Source: JADZEM01 sp046328125
GTDB taxonomy: Bacteria; Chloroflexota; UBA6077; JACCZL01
Direction of reading: 5' to 3'
Length of the DNA stretch: 64,000 nt
Assembly (NCBI GenBank): GCA_046328125.1
Contig: JAXLXF010000035.1
Coordinates: 11,054 to 75,053 of the forward strand
The notes under the pieces were generated by a model. It was not told the DNA's origin. It did not search any database and saw only the letters and a list, made by a program, of their open reading frames with translations. Made by a program: the position numbers and the translations under genes. Shown here one piece after another: positions 8,003-17,343 of the stretch. Numbering within the stretch: the first letter of the stretch is position 1; the number at the start of each line of letters is the position of its first letter.

Positions 8003-9667
8003 GTGGCGGCGGTTTCTGCCATCCTGGTGGTGGCGCTCGGGCTGCGGCTGTGGGGCCTGGGCTGGAGCCTGCCCTGGCCGCTCCACCCGGACGAGCGCAC
8101 GCCCGTCGAGCAGGCCCGGCGGATGGTCGAGACGGGCGACCTCAACCCACGGTACTTCTTGAACCCGACCGTGTTTGCATACTTGCTTGCCGGCGAGCTC
8201 CGGGTCATCGGCCCGCTCGGGTCGCTGGCCGGGCCGCTGGCGTCCGACGTTCCTGGCTCGGCGCATCTGCTGGCGCGCCTGAACAGCGCGCTCATCGGGA
8301 CGGCCAGCGTCGGCTTGCTGTACTCGATCGGCGCGCTGGTGGTTGGGCGCGGGGTGGGCCTCCTGGCGGCGCTCTTCCTGGCGTTCAGCTTCGTTCACGT
8401 CCGAGCCTCGCACTACGGCGTCAACGACGTGGCGGCGGTCGGCGTGCTGCTGGTCTCGCTGCTGTTCGCCGTCCGCCTGCTGAAGCAGCCGACGTTGCGC
8501 TGGTACGTCCTCGCCGGTCTGGTCGGCGGTCTCGCCACTTCCACCAAATACAGCATGGGACTCTTCTTCGCCCCAATTGTCGTGGCGCATCTGCTGGCCC
8601 AGCGCGAGCCGGGGCAGCGACCCTGGAGCCGCGCGGCCCTCGTCGCGCTCGGGCTGGCCGGCGTCGCGAGTCTGGCCGGCTACCTGATCGGCACGCCGTA
8701 CACGCTGCTGGACGCCCGGCGCTTCTGGCCGGACTTCCTGGAGCAGTACGGCTACGGCCAGGGTCGCTGGCTGGGGCAGCCGGCCGATCCGGTCCCCTGG
8801 CTGTACCTGACCGGTCTGGCCCAGGGGTTCGGGGCGTTGCCGCTGGCGTTGGCCGGGCTCGGCCTCGTCACGGCGTTCTGGCGCCCCTCAACCGAAGGTC
8901 GTGGCCCAAGCAGGGCCGTGTTCGCCGTGCTGCTCGCCTTTCCGCTCGCCTACCTGGCGTTCCTGCTGCCGAAGGGCATCTTCTTTCCGCGCCTGACCAT
9001 CCCACTGGTCCCGTTCTGCGCCCTCCTGGCCGCGTTCGGCACCGTTCAGCTCGTCCAGGTGCTGCCGAAGCTCGGCGTCGTCGGTCGGCCGGGCCTGGTG
9101 GCGGCCGTGCTGGTGGCGGCGCTCGCGCAGCCGGCCCTCAACGACGTTCGCCACAATCGCCTGCTGCTCCAGACCAACACGCGGGTGCTGGCGACGGAGT
9201 GGGCACTGGCGAACCTGCCGCCCGGCAGCCGCGTCAAGGCCGAGTTCCGCTCGATCGTGGAGCAATCGACAGAGGGGACGCCGTATCCGCCGAACGCCCC
9301 GGACCTGGACGTCGAGTACTTCGAGGGACGGCCCCAGTTCGACGACACGGCCAACTACGCCCGCCGCGGGGTCCGGTACTTCGTGACCAGCAGCCACGCC
9401 TACGAGCGTCTGTTGCTCGACCCGCCGCTGAAGAGCCAGCGCGAGACCGGCGAGCGCTACCTGGACCTGCACCGTGACCTGGATCGGGAGGCGAAGCTCG
9501 TGGCGCGGTTCGCCCCGGGCTACGGCGGCAAGAGCGTGCCGTACAGCCAGGACGAGATCTTCTCGCCGTTCTGGAACCTGGATCAGTACGAGCGGCCCGG
9601 CCCGACGATTCAGATCTACGCGCTGGACCGCCCCCGGGCCGCTGACGACGACCGGCGAGCCCGATAA
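8003..9667 (+). CDS. Membrane glycosyltransferase, GT39/ArnT-like
   Basis: A polytopic membrane protein (554 residues) of the phospholipid-carrier-dependent glycosyltransferase type. Its first transmembrane helix starts at once, and the first external loop has the acidic motif HPDE followed by an aromatic-rich segment, the usual place of the catalytic Asp/Glu. About ten hydrophobic segments follow, then a soluble C-terminal part. It would move a sugar from a polyprenyl-phosphate carrier onto a lipid or protein outside the membrane. The first ATG/GTG/TTG in this frame is the GTG at 8003, yet the frame is open back to 7793 and encodes a plausible basic N-terminus (TWRTRLRTHARAALALE). The true start is uncertain. 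It is convergent with a second glycosyltransferase at 9705. Confidence 0.82.
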   Translation: MAAVSAILVVALGLRLWGLGWSLPWPLHPDERTPVEQARRMVETGDLNPRYFLNPTVFAYLLAGELRVIGPLGSLAGPLASDVPGSAHLLARLNSALIGTASVGLLYSIGALVVGRGVGLLAALFLAFSFVHVRASHYGVNDVAAVGVLLVSLLFAVRLLKQPTLRWYVLAGLVGGLATSTKYSMGLFFAPIVVAHLLAQREPGQRPWSRAALVALGLAGVASLAGYLIGTPYTLLDARRFWPDFLEQYGYGQGRWLGQPADPVPWLYLTGLAQGFGALPLALAGLGLVTAFWRPSTEGRGPSRAVFAVLLAFPLAYLAFLLPKGIFFPRLTIPLVPFCALLAAFGTVQLVQVLPKLGVVGRPGLVAAVLVAALAQPALNDVRHNRLLLQTNTRVLATEWALANLPPGSRVKAEFRSIVEQSTEGTPYPPNAPDLDVEYFEGRPQFDDTANYARRGVRYFVTSSHAYERLLLDPPLKSQRETGERYLDLHRDLDREAKLVARFAPGYGGKSVPYSQDEIFSPFWNLDQYERPGPTIQIYALDRPRAADDDRRAR

Positions 9668-9704
9668 CGCTCGCGCCGATCCAGGCGGCCCAGGTCTTCC
9701 GCGC

Positions 9705-11465
9705 TTACACGCCGGCTCCAGCGTACATCGGCAGCGAGCCGTCTTCGAGCAGCCGTTGCTGGACCGCGCTCTCAGCCCGGAACAGCATCGCGCCGTCCAG
9801 CGCGTCGTCGCCGTCGATCCAGCCGTCCAGCAGCGGGGTCAGCCGGGCGCCGTTCTCCATCACCGACACGTTCCGCCGATCCAGCACGATCAGCGCCCGG
9901 CCGTTGCTGCCCTCGGCGGCCAGCGTTCTGGTCGAAACCCGCAACGTCCGCGTCGGTACGCCGCTGGCCGCCAGGACGTATTGGAGCGCCTCCAGCGCGT
10001 TCCCGCCAGCTCCCAGGCTCAGCCCCGCCAGCCGGTCGTCCAGCAGCACGACCTCGTCGTATCGCCGCTCGTCGAAGACGGCGCGCGGCACCCGCAGCAG
10101 GCCGTTCGCCGTGCGCTCCTCCACCGTCGTCTCGGCGTAGTAGCCCCGCAGACCTCCGAGCGGCACCAGCACCATCCCGCCCAGCATCATGCCCAGGGCG
10201 AGGCGCGGCAAGCTGCCCTGCCCGGTGACGATCGGGGCCAGCGCCCCAACCGCCACGCCGATCGCGACCATCCCGCTCACGGCGACCGGCATCAGGTACC
10301 GGCCGCTCCAGATCGGGTTCGGCTCCGTGCTCACGTACGGCAGGATCATCAGGCAGGAGATCGCCACCAGCGGCAGCACCGGTCGGCCGCGCAGCAGCAG
10401 CACCAGCCCGCCGAGCACCGCCAGCGCCACGAACGGCCAGGCCAGCGGATCGGAGAAGGCGTCCTCGGCAGGCGGACGGCTGGTCAACTGGCCGGCCAGC
10501 ATCCGCCAGATCGCCATCAGCGCCACCCCAACCGAATCCAGGTACACCTCGCCACTCGGGCCGGCGCCTGCGCTCGCCCCCGCCTCGATGCCAGGCCAGT
10601 GCGCCGGCAGCGCCATCCCCCACAGCCGGCCCTCCGAGATCGCCGCCATCAGCACGCCCGCGTACGTCCCAGCAAACCCGACCAGTGCCAGCACCGACCA
10701 GTGACCGAGCAGCAGCGAGCGCCCGCGCCACCAGACCGCCAGCAGCAGGCCCGGCAGCACCGCCAGCACCAGCGTCGAGGTCTGCAACGCCAGCCCGAAC
10801 AGCGCGCCCGCCACCAGCAGCCAACGTCCGTTCGGGCCGTTCAGCGCCCGCTCGACGGCGAACAGCAGCGCCGTCACCAGCAGCGGCGTAAAGCTCTCAG
10901 CGCGGGCGACGTGGCTCGTCACCACGACGTGCGCGGCCGACGTCGCCAGCAGCCCGGCGGCAATCGCCCCTGCCAGGCGCGGCATCACGAACGTCTCTTC
11001 GATCCGCCGGCGGCCCAGCGGGCGGCACAGCTCCCGGGTCAGCACGTAGACCAGCGGCACCGTCAGCGCCGCCTGAATCGCGGTGATCAGCCGCGGCAGG
11101 TACGGGCTCGGGCCGACCACCGCGAACGTCAGCGCGAACAGCAGCTCGTGGATGGCCCCGATCGACGAGCCCGACGCAGCCGCCGTCCCCGGCGCCAGCC
11201 AGGCGCCGGCCTGGGCACGAGCGAATGCATGCACGACCGCGTCCGTCTCGTCCGCGCCGGCCGGCACGGTCCACAGATGCGGCAGCCGAACCCCCAGCGC
11301 GACGACCCAGATCGCCGCGAGTGCGAGCACCTCGAGCCAGCCAGTGCGAAACCGCGCCAACAGCAGCTCGCGCACGGCCTCAGCGGTTGACGGGCGCACA
11401 GCACCCAGCTCGATGCCCGGCGACGGTCCGACCGGGCGGGGCAGACGGTAGTGATCGGCGGCCAC
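9705..11465 (-). CDS. Membrane glycosyltransferase, GT39/ArnT-like (second copy)
   Basis: A 586-residue polytopic membrane protein with the same architecture as the gene at 8003. A first transmembrane helix (VLALAAIWVVALGVRL) is followed by a loop with the acidic motif GADETD, then multiple hydrophobic helices. The soluble C-terminal segment contains VVLLDDRLAGL. It is probably a dolichyl/polyprenyl-phosphate sugar transferase of the PMT/ArnT superfamily. It ends 38 bp from the convergent neighbour, and the two are likely paralogues with related roles in cell-surface glycosylation. The acceptor and sugar are unknown. Confidence 0.82.
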   Translation of the reverse strand: MAADHYRLPRPVGPSPGIELGAVRPSTAEAVRELLLARFRTGWLEVLALAAIWVVALGVRLPHLWTVPAGADETDAVVHAFARAQAGAWLAPGTAAASGSSIGAIHELLFALTFAVVGPSPYLPRLITAIQAALTVPLVYVLTRELCRPLGRRRIEETFVMPRLAGAIAAGLLATSAAHVVVTSHVARAESFTPLLVTALLFAVERALNGPNGRWLLVAGALFGLALQTSTLVLAVLPGLLLAVWWRGRSLLLGHWSVLALVGFAGTYAGVLMAAISEGRLWGMALPAHWPGIEAGASAGAGPSGEVYLDSVGVALMAIWRMLAGQLTSRPPAEDAFSDPLAWPFVALAVLGGLVLLLRGRPVLPLVAISCLMILPYVSTEPNPIWSGRYLMPVAVSGMVAIGVAVGALAPIVTGQGSLPRLALGMMLGGMVLVPLGGLRGYYAETTVEERTANGLLRVPRAVFDERRYDEVVLLDDRLAGLSLGAGGNALEALQYVLAASGVPTRTLRVSTRTLAAEGSNGRALIVLDRRNVSVMENGARLTPLLDGWIDGDDALDGAMLFRAESAVQQRLLEDGSLPMYAGAGV

Positions 11466-11899
11466 CTATCCCTCCACGACGTGCCAGGCCGCGTGATCCT
11501 CGGCGCCGCGCTCGGGGCTCGTCTCGAGCCCCGCTCGCAGCCGTCCGGGGACCGTCGTCGGGAGCGCTTGCGCAGCCTCCGACGACCCTGGCGTGTACCC
11601 AGACGGGCGGATGCGGCGTCCGGCTCGCCCATGTCACGCCCCTGCGATGCCCGGCAACGCGACCGTGACAGCACTCGACGTAGTACGAGTAGAGAGGGGC
11701 GAGGGGCGAGGGGCGAGTTGCGAGTGAGTGTGGCTACTGACGACCTACGCTTCCTCGCCGCTCGCCGCTCGCCCCTCGCCCCTCGCCCCTCGCCCCTCGC
11801 CGCTCGCCCCTCTCTACTCGTTACTCGCCGTGCTACCATGCCGGCTGCCGGCCGGGCGCCGTCAGGCAGCCGGCCTGGGACCTTGGGAGGATCACCCCC
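11466..11899. other. Divergent intergenic region holding a heptamer repeat element
   Basis: It separates the glycosyltransferase (minus) from the aldolase (plus). It contains the inverted heptamer array at 11685-11830 and, just before the aldolase, a Shine-Dalgarno GGGAGG (11885-11890). No convincing gene is seen. Confidence 0.5.
11685..11830. repeat. Heptamer-array inverted repeat (unit GGGGCGA)
   Basis: The left arm 11685-11717 is built of 7-bp units (GAGGGGC). The right arm 11754-11820 is built of the complementary unit (GCCCCTC, with GCCGCTC variants). The outermost 17 bases (11686-11702 and 11804-11820) are perfectly complementary. The arms are of unequal length, so several stem registers are possible. 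Confidence 0.85.
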
Positions 11900-12661
11900 G
11901 TGATGAGAATCAACACCGCCAAACAGAAGATGCTCCGAGGCGAGGTGTCATACGGCTACGCCATCGGCCTGGGCTCGATCGTCGCCGCCGAGGCGATGGC
12001 GAACTGCGGCATCGACCACATCCTGCTCGACCGCCAGCACGGATCGTGGGGCGAGGACTCCACCATCGCCGCGCTGATCGCGATGCACGGCGGCACCGCC
12101 ATCCCGATGGCGCGCGTCTCCCGCAACGACTACACCATGATCGGCCGGCTGCTGGACGAGGGCTGCATGGGCATCATCGTGCCGATGGTCCACACCCCCG
12201 AGGACGCCAAGGCCGCCGCCGACGCCTGTCGCCTGCCCCCCACCGGCACCCGTTCCTGGGGCTGGGGCCGTGCCGCGCTGTTCGGCGCCGACTACCCGGA
12301 CACCGTCAACGACCAGATCTTCGTGGCCGTCCAGATCGAGAGCCGGCAGGCCGTCGAGAACGTCGAGGCGATCATGGCGACCCCGGGCGTGGACGGCTGC
12401 TGGACCGGCCCTGGCGACATGGCGCTCTCGATGGGCGTCGATCCAAGGCGGGCCGGCGAGAGCGACGAGCACGCCCGCGCCCTCGAAAAGATCGTCCAGG
12501 CGTGCCGCAACACCGGCAAGATCCCTGGCATCGCGGCGGGCGGCATCGAGGACGGCAAGCGCCGCGCCGCCCAGGGCTTCCAGTACATCATCTGCGGCAG
12601 CGACAGCGGCTTCATGATGGCGGGCGCCCGGGCCGGTCTCCAGGCGCTCGGCGTCTCCTGA
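11900..12661 (+). CDS. HpcH/HpaI aldolase family protein (first copy)
   Basis: A 253-residue class II pyruvate-dependent aldolase fold, of normal family length. Such enzymes reversibly cleave 2-keto-3-deoxy sugar acids or hydroxy-keto acids into pyruvate and an aldehyde in the cytoplasm. Expected active-site elements are present: an Asp-x-x-His segment (LLDRQHGSW), an arginine after AIPMARV, the metal-binding Gln/Glu in VQIESRQ and the Asp in WTGPGDMALSMG. The start is GTG 11900 or the ATG next to it at 11903; GGGAGG upstream fits both. It is a paralogue of the gene at 29910. The exact substrate is not deducible. Confidence 0.88.
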   Translation: MMRINTAKQKMLRGEVSYGYAIGLGSIVAAEAMANCGIDHILLDRQHGSWGEDSTIAALIAMHGGTAIPMARVSRNDYTMIGRLLDEGCMGIIVPMVHTPEDAKAAADACRLPPTGTRSWGWGRAALFGADYPDTVNDQIFVAVQIESRQAVENVEAIMATPGVDGCWTGPGDMALSMGVDPRRAGESDEHARALEKIVQACRNTGKIPGIAAGGIEDGKRRAAQGFQYIICGSDSGFMMAGARAGLQALGVS

Positions 12662-12685
12662 CCCGCCCCTACCTCACCATCTCGG

Positions 12686-12805
12686 GGTGTGCGTCAGTTT
12701 CTTGGGGCGCGATGAATCGCGCCTGTACAAGGCGCCACCCCCTGGTACGGGCGCGATTCATCGCGCCCCAGGTGTTTGGCTCAGCACAAGACTCTGACGC
12801 ACACC
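12686..12805. repeat. Nested palindromic repeat (GGGGCGCGATGAATCGCGC arms)
   Basis: Perfect 19-bp inner arms lie at 12704-12722 and 12751-12769, and perfect 12-bp outer arms at 12686-12697 and 12794-12805. Each inner arm is itself nearly palindromic (GCGCGAT-ATCGCGC). It lies between the aldolase and the DUF2851 gene. The form is REP/MITE-like. Confidence 0.85.
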
Positions 12806-12857
12806 CGCCATCTCGGCGAGACTTGACGAAACCGTCGCGCACCGATACCCTGCCCGT

Positions 12858-14354
12858 GTGTCTGCGACAGCATCACGCGAGAAGGTTGTCGAGCGGCTCG
12901 TCGCCTGGATCTGGGAGCAGCAAGCCCTCGTCGGGGCGCTCCCCGCCGACGACGGCCGCCAGTATCAGGTCGTCTTCCGTGGGCGAGGGTGGGGTGAGCG
13001 CAGCCCAGACTTTCAGGGCGCCATCCTCGCCCGCGACGACGGGCTTCTGTTGCGTGGCGACGTCGAGATTCACGTCCGCGCCTCGGACTGGAAGCGGCAC
13101 GGCCACGGTCGTAACCCGGCCTACAACCAGACGGTGTGCCAGGTCGTGCTGTGGCAGGACGAGCCCCTCCCGATCCGCCGCCAGGACGGCACGACCATCC
13201 CCACCATCGAGATCGTCACCTGCCTGGCCGCGCCGCTCGCCGAGCTCGAGCAGCGCGCCGCCCGCCAGCTCACCGCCCTGCCGATGCTGGCGGACCACCC
13301 CACACTGCCACCGGCTCGTACCGGTCGGCCGGCTGCTACGCCGTTACGCGCTCCCGCCGTCCACTGCGTCCAGACCCCGGCCGACCTCGCGACGCTCCTC
13401 GACGATGCCGGCGTTGCCCGCTTCCTGGAGCACGCCGCCACCTTCGAGAGCGATCTTGCCTGCCAGCCGCCGGACGAGGTGCTGTACCGGGGCGCCCTCC
13501 GCGCGATGGGGTACACCGCCAACACTAGCGGCTTCGAGCAGCTGGGGCAGGCGCTGCCGCTCGCGACGCTGCGTGCCGTCGCCGCCCAGGCGTGGAGCTC
13601 GACGCCCCGTGAGGATTGGGATAGCTCTGATGGCACTGCCCGTATCTTGCACGTCCAGGCCGCCCTGCTCGGCGTGGCCGGCCTGCTGCCCGGCCAGCGC
13701 GGCCTCAGTGCAGACGACGGCTGGCCGGAGCATCTCGAAGCGGCCTGGGCGCGCATCGAGAGCGACCTCGCGACACCGCTTCCGCCCGGGACCTGGAAGA
13801 GCTGGCGCGTTCGCCCCGAGAACGTGCCGGTCCGTCGCATCGCGGGCCTGAGCCAGCTGCTGACTTCCTGGAGGACCGGTGACCCGCTCGACGGCCTCCT
13901 CGACGATCTGGCTGCCGCCGAGCAGGCCGCCAATCCGGCGCTGCTGGCAGCCCGCTGGCAGGCTCGCGCCGACGACGACGCGTACTGGGCCAGCCATCAC
14001 GACTTCGGGAAACCGTTGCCGGCCCCGCAGCCGTGGCTCGTGGGGGCCGGCCGCGCCGCCGAGATCGTCGTCAACGTGCTGCTGCCGTTCGGCTACGCGC
14101 TCGGGCAGGCGACCTCGGACACGGCCCTTTCGGAGCGCGCCCTCGCGATCTACCGCCGCTACCCGTCCGGCCCTCCGAACCGGGTGGTCCGCGAGATGGC
14201 GTTCCAGGTCGGTGGGGCGGACGGCCCGCGTCTCGCGCGGGGCGCCTGTCGGCAGCAGGGCCTGATCCACCTGTACCGCCACTGGTGTGACACGCGGGAC
14301 TGTGCCAGTTGCGCGGCCCGCGCCACCGCCGAGGCCGGCGCCGCTGTCGGTTAG
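12858..14354 (+). CDS. DUF2851 family protein
   Basis: A 498-residue protein of the DUF2851 family, whose function is unknown. The N-terminal part carries the conserved stretch from PDFQGAI through GDVEIHVRASDW to NPAYNQTVCQVVLW, typical of the family. The middle is helical and Ala-rich. The C-terminus has a cluster of cysteines and histidines (ACRQQGLIHLYRHWC, then RDCASCAAR) that could bind a metal. The start is GTG at 12858; no ATG near the conserved N-terminus is better. It stands alone, with the palindromic repeat upstream and no obvious operon partner. Confidence 0.85.
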   Translation: MSATASREKVVERLVAWIWEQQALVGALPADDGRQYQVVFRGRGWGERSPDFQGAILARDDGLLLRGDVEIHVRASDWKRHGHGRNPAYNQTVCQVVLWQDEPLPIRRQDGTTIPTIEIVTCLAAPLAELEQRAARQLTALPMLADHPTLPPARTGRPAATPLRAPAVHCVQTPADLATLLDDAGVARFLEHAATFESDLACQPPDEVLYRGALRAMGYTANTSGFEQLGQALPLATLRAVAAQAWSSTPREDWDSSDGTARILHVQAALLGVAGLLPGQRGLSADDGWPEHLEAAWARIESDLATPLPPGTWKSWRVRPENVPVRRIAGLSQLLTSWRTGDPLDGLLDDLAAAEQAANPALLAARWQARADDDAYWASHHDFGKPLPAPQPWLVGAGRAAEIVVNVLLPFGYALGQATSDTALSERALAIYRRYPSGPPNRVVREMAFQVGGADGPRLARGACRQQGLIHLYRHWCDTRDCASCAARATAEAGAAVG

Positions 14355-14818
14355 CATCGCACCCACCGGACAGAGCATCGGCACGGTTCCCCTCTGGCGA
14401 AGCGGCCAGGAACGCCGCGCCCGGCGCCCCCGACCCACCTCCGGTCCAGCCGCGAGTGCCACGCAGCGGGTATCATGCGTGCCTGCCAGCGGCCGACGAC
14501 GTACCGATGAACGCCCCATGGACGGATGCTGACGCGTTGTTCCGTACCCAGTCTTCACGAGGTATTCATCAGATTTTCAGATTCAGGTCTGTCATGACGG
14601 TGTACAGTCAAGCCGCTTGCAGCACAAACCAGTCACTGGTGACCGGAACGTGCAGTGCGGCGCCCTCCATCATGTCCACGCCAGATCGATTCCATGACGC
14701 GCTGCCAGGCCGTGCTGCCGCACGCCCCTGGCTTCTTCGGCGTCCGGTCTCGTGGCACCCCCGGAGCAGCGTCGACACCTCAGCCCGACACGGCGTCGCC
14801 AGACGCCACGGAGGACTC
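14355..14818. other. Gene-free interval upstream of the small secreted protein
   Basis: About 464 bp without a convincing gene. Around 14540-14645 it is noticeably richer in A+T than the rest of the window, which fits a promoter for the gene at 14819, though I cannot place -35/-10 boxes with confidence. Confidence 0.4.
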
Positions 14819-15268
14819 ATGGACCATCTCGCATTCACGCGCTTCGGAAGAGCTCTCCTGCTGAGCATTACTCTGGTCACTGCCACCACGTTCCTCTCGA
14901 CCGCGGTGTTGCACGTGCCCGGCACCGGCCCGACCATCGCCGAGGCGTCCGTTGCCCAGGAGAAGGACAAGGATCGTCCCAAGGGCAAGAACGAGGGCAA
15001 CGACGACGACGCCGACCACCGCACGTCCGGTCAGGTGCTGGAGATCAACACCCTCAAGGACCCGCCGGAGCTGGTGCTCGCGAGCGTGGATGGCCTGACC
15101 ACCGTCCGCGTGCTCAAGACGGACGAGATCGCGATCAACGGCGTGCGCCTCGGCGACTACATCGAGGTGATCGGCGAGAAGATCGACGAGACGCTTTGGG
15201 AGGCCACCGAGCTGAGCGTGAGCGAGCACTACAAGGGCGACGACGGGGACAAGAAGAAGAAGAAGTAG
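14819..15268 (+). CDS. Small secreted protein with an OB-like domain and Lys-rich tail
   Basis: A 149-residue protein with an N-terminal signal or anchor (ALLLSITLVTATTFLSTAV). A charged linker rich in Asp, Glu and Lys follows, then a domain from about residue 65 to 140 (GQVLEI, VRVLKTDEIAING, GDYIEVIGEK) resembling DUF5666-like OB folds. It ends in five lysines. The ATG at 14819 is preceded by GGAGG (14810-14814). The frame is open further upstream, but that part does not look like protein. Function unknown; probably periplasmic or cell-surface. A strong terminator-like hairpin follows at 15303. Confidence 0.75.
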   Translation: MDHLAFTRFGRALLLSITLVTATTFLSTAVLHVPGTGPTIAEASVAQEKDKDRPKGKNEGNDDDADHRTSGQVLEINTLKDPPELVLASVDGLTTVRVLKTDEIAINGVRLGDYIEVIGEKIDETLWEATELSVSEHYKGDDGDKKKKK

Positions 15269-15302
15269 CCCCTCCGGTCCCCAGCGGGCCGTGCACTGTC
15301 CA

Positions 15303-15349
15303 GAACGCCCGCGCTACCTGTCCAAAGAGACAGGCCAGCGCGGGCGTTC
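15303..15349 (+). terminator. Strong hairpin after the small secreted protein
   Basis: Perfect 13-bp arms (15303-15315 and 15337-15349, GAACGCCCGCGCT / AGCGCGGGCGTTC) enclose a second short stem (CCTGTC/GACAGG). There is no long T-run. It sits between codirectional genes. Confidence 0.7.
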
Positions 15350-15433
15350 CTCGTCGGTATCATCGAGTGAGGACAGCACGCGGGACTGGCCGCGACGTAC
15401 CGCTCGCCAGCGCCCGCCTTCGGAGGCTCGACC

Positions 15434-17296
15434 GTGGTAGTGACGGATGCCGATCTGGTCCGCGCGGGATCGCTCGAAGAGCTCACACAGAAGGGCTGCC
15501 TCGTCGTCGGGGTGGGCGGCCACACCGTCGCCGTCTTCTGGCACGAGGGCCGCGCCTGGGCCGTAGACAACCGCTGCCCGCACATGGGGTTCCCGCTCAG
15601 CCGGGGGACCGTCTGCGAGGGCTTGCTCACCTGTCACTGGCACAACGCGCGCTTCGACCTCGCCTCCGGCGGCACCCTCGATCCGTTCGCCGACGACGTC
15701 CGCGCCTTCCGGACCGTCGTCCAGGACGGCCAGGTGCTCGTGGACGTCAGCCCCGAAACTGGCGATCGCGCGGCCCACTGGCGCAAGCGGCTGGAAGAGG
15801 GGCTCGAAGACGACCTCTCGCTGGTGATCGCCAAAGCCGTGCTGGCGCTGCTCCAGGGCGGGACCGACCCACGCGAGATCGTGAGAATCGGCGCGCGCCA
15901 CGGCGCACGCTACCGCGCCCGAGGCTGGAGCCAGGGGCTGACCATCCTGACTGCGATGGCCCACGTCCTGCCCGTCCTCCACCCCGACGAGCGCCCGCTC
16001 GCGCTGTATCACGGCCTGGTCCGCGTGGCCGAGGACTGCGCCGGCCAGCCGCCCCGCTTCGACCTGGAGCCGCTGCCTACCGCCAACCTGCCACTGGATC
16101 GGCTCGAAGCGTGGTTCCGTCAGGCTGTCAACGTCCGCGACTCGGACGGCGCCGAGCGCACCCTCCGGACCGCCATCGCCGGCGGCGCCGAGCCCCGCGC
16201 CCTGGCGGACCTGCTGTTCGCCGCCGCCACCGACCACTACTATCTGGATGCCGGGCACGTCCTGGACTTTGTCAACAAGGCGTGCGAGCTGCTGGACCTG
16301 CTCGGCTGGGAGGAGGCGCCCGCGATCCTGCCGAGCCTGGTGGACGGCCTCTGCCGGGCGCAGCGCAGCGAGGAGCAGAAGGCGTGGCGCTACCCCGTCG
16401 ATCTGACGGCGCTGCTGGAGCCGGCCTTCAGGGAGCTGCCGTCGCTGATCGGGGAGGCGGTCGCGAGCGCGGCGGACGGCGCCCAGCTGGACGACGCCCA
16501 GTTCGACGGCCTGGTTCGGGCCATCCTCGGCGACGAGCCCGGTGAGGCGGTCGCGGCGCTTCTCGACGCCCTCCGTCGTGGCGTCGCGCTGGCCGAGCTC
16601 GGGCAGGCCGTCGCGCACGCCTCCAGCCTGCGGATCGCCCGCTTCCCGACCTCCAACGAATTCGGGGACTGGGACACCGTCCACAACACGTTCAGCTCCT
16701 GCAACGCGCTGCACCAGGCGTTGCTGCGCGCGCCCTCCGCCGAGCTGGCGCGCGGGCTGTTCCACGCCGCGATGCGGATCTACCTGGACCGGTTCCTGAA
16801 CGTGCCGCCGGCGCGGCTGCCAGACGAGCAGCCCCGTGCCACTGCTGCTGCCGGCCCCAGCCCGGCCAACGGCTCGAACGCCAACACCAACGGCGCAGCC
16901 ACCATCGCCGACGCCACGGCAGGCGCCGGCCCGGCCGCCCTGCTCGACCTCCTGGACCGCGAGCAGCAGGTCGCCCCCGCCGCACGGCTCGTGGACGGGC
17001 ACCTCGCCGCCGGCCAGGCCTGCCCCGACGAAGGAGGGGATGCCGCCCTCATCGAGATGCTAGGACGGGCCGTCCTCCGCGAGGACGCCGACTTCCACGA
17101 CTACCAGGAGCTGGAAGGCGGCTGGCGGCAGTACGTGGCGCTTCGAGACACCCGTCCCCAGGCGGCGCGGCGGGCACTGGTCGCCATGATCCGCTACGAG
17201 GCGGCCCACTGCCCGACCTCCCGCGCGATGCGCCAGACCTACCAGATCGCGCTCCGGCTCCAGCGCGGTGACGCGCTCTACCAGGAGGAGGCGTAG
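15434..17296 (+). CDS. Rieske 2Fe-2S domain protein with large C-terminal helical domain
   Basis: A 620-residue cytoplasmic protein. Residues about 5-105 form a Rieske ferredoxin-like domain with both cluster-binding pairs, Cys48-x-His50 (CPH) and Cys67-x-x-His70 (CHWH). The remaining 500 residues are mostly helical without a motif I recognise, apart from histidine- and Asp-rich segments (for example HDYQELEGGW and EAAHCPTSR) that might bind a metal. The Rieske part suggests electron delivery to a reaction in the C-terminal domain or a partner. The start is GTG 15434, with GGAGG at 15422-15426, 7 bases upstream. It is followed 47 bp later by the Uma2 gene. The substrate is unknown. Confidence 0.83.
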   Translation: MVVTDADLVRAGSLEELTQKGCLVVGVGGHTVAVFWHEGRAWAVDNRCPHMGFPLSRGTVCEGLLTCHWHNARFDLASGGTLDPFADDVRAFRTVVQDGQVLVDVSPETGDRAAHWRKRLEEGLEDDLSLVIAKAVLALLQGGTDPREIVRIGARHGARYRARGWSQGLTILTAMAHVLPVLHPDERPLALYHGLVRVAEDCAGQPPRFDLEPLPTANLPLDRLEAWFRQAVNVRDSDGAERTLRTAIAGGAEPRALADLLFAAATDHYYLDAGHVLDFVNKACELLDLLGWEEAPAILPSLVDGLCRAQRSEEQKAWRYPVDLTALLEPAFRELPSLIGEAVASAADGAQLDDAQFDGLVRAILGDEPGEAVAALLDALRRGVALAELGQAVAHASSLRIARFPTSNEFGDWDTVHNTFSSCNALHQALLRAPSAELARGLFHAAMRIYLDRFLNVPPARLPDEQPRATAAAGPSPANGSNANTNGAATIADATAGAGPAALLDLLDREQQVAPAARLVDGHLAAGQACPDEGGDAALIEMLGRAVLREDADFHDYQELEGGWRQYVALRDTRPQAARRALVAMIRYEAAHCPTSRAMRQTYQIALRLQRGDALYQEEA

Positions 17297-17343
17297 GTTA
17301 CCTCACCCCCGTCGGCGTACACTTGACGGCGAGGTGCCGCCCC

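Noticed and set aside
7867..9477. Long open frame (536 codons) on the plus strand in another frame
   Set aside because: It overlaps the glycosyltransferase at 8003 and is Arg/Ala/Pro/Gly-rich with no membrane helices or motifs: a by-product of high G+C.
9474..11390. 638-codon plus-strand frame
   Set aside because: Antisense to the second glycosyltransferase; His/Gln/Arg-rich low-complexity translation.
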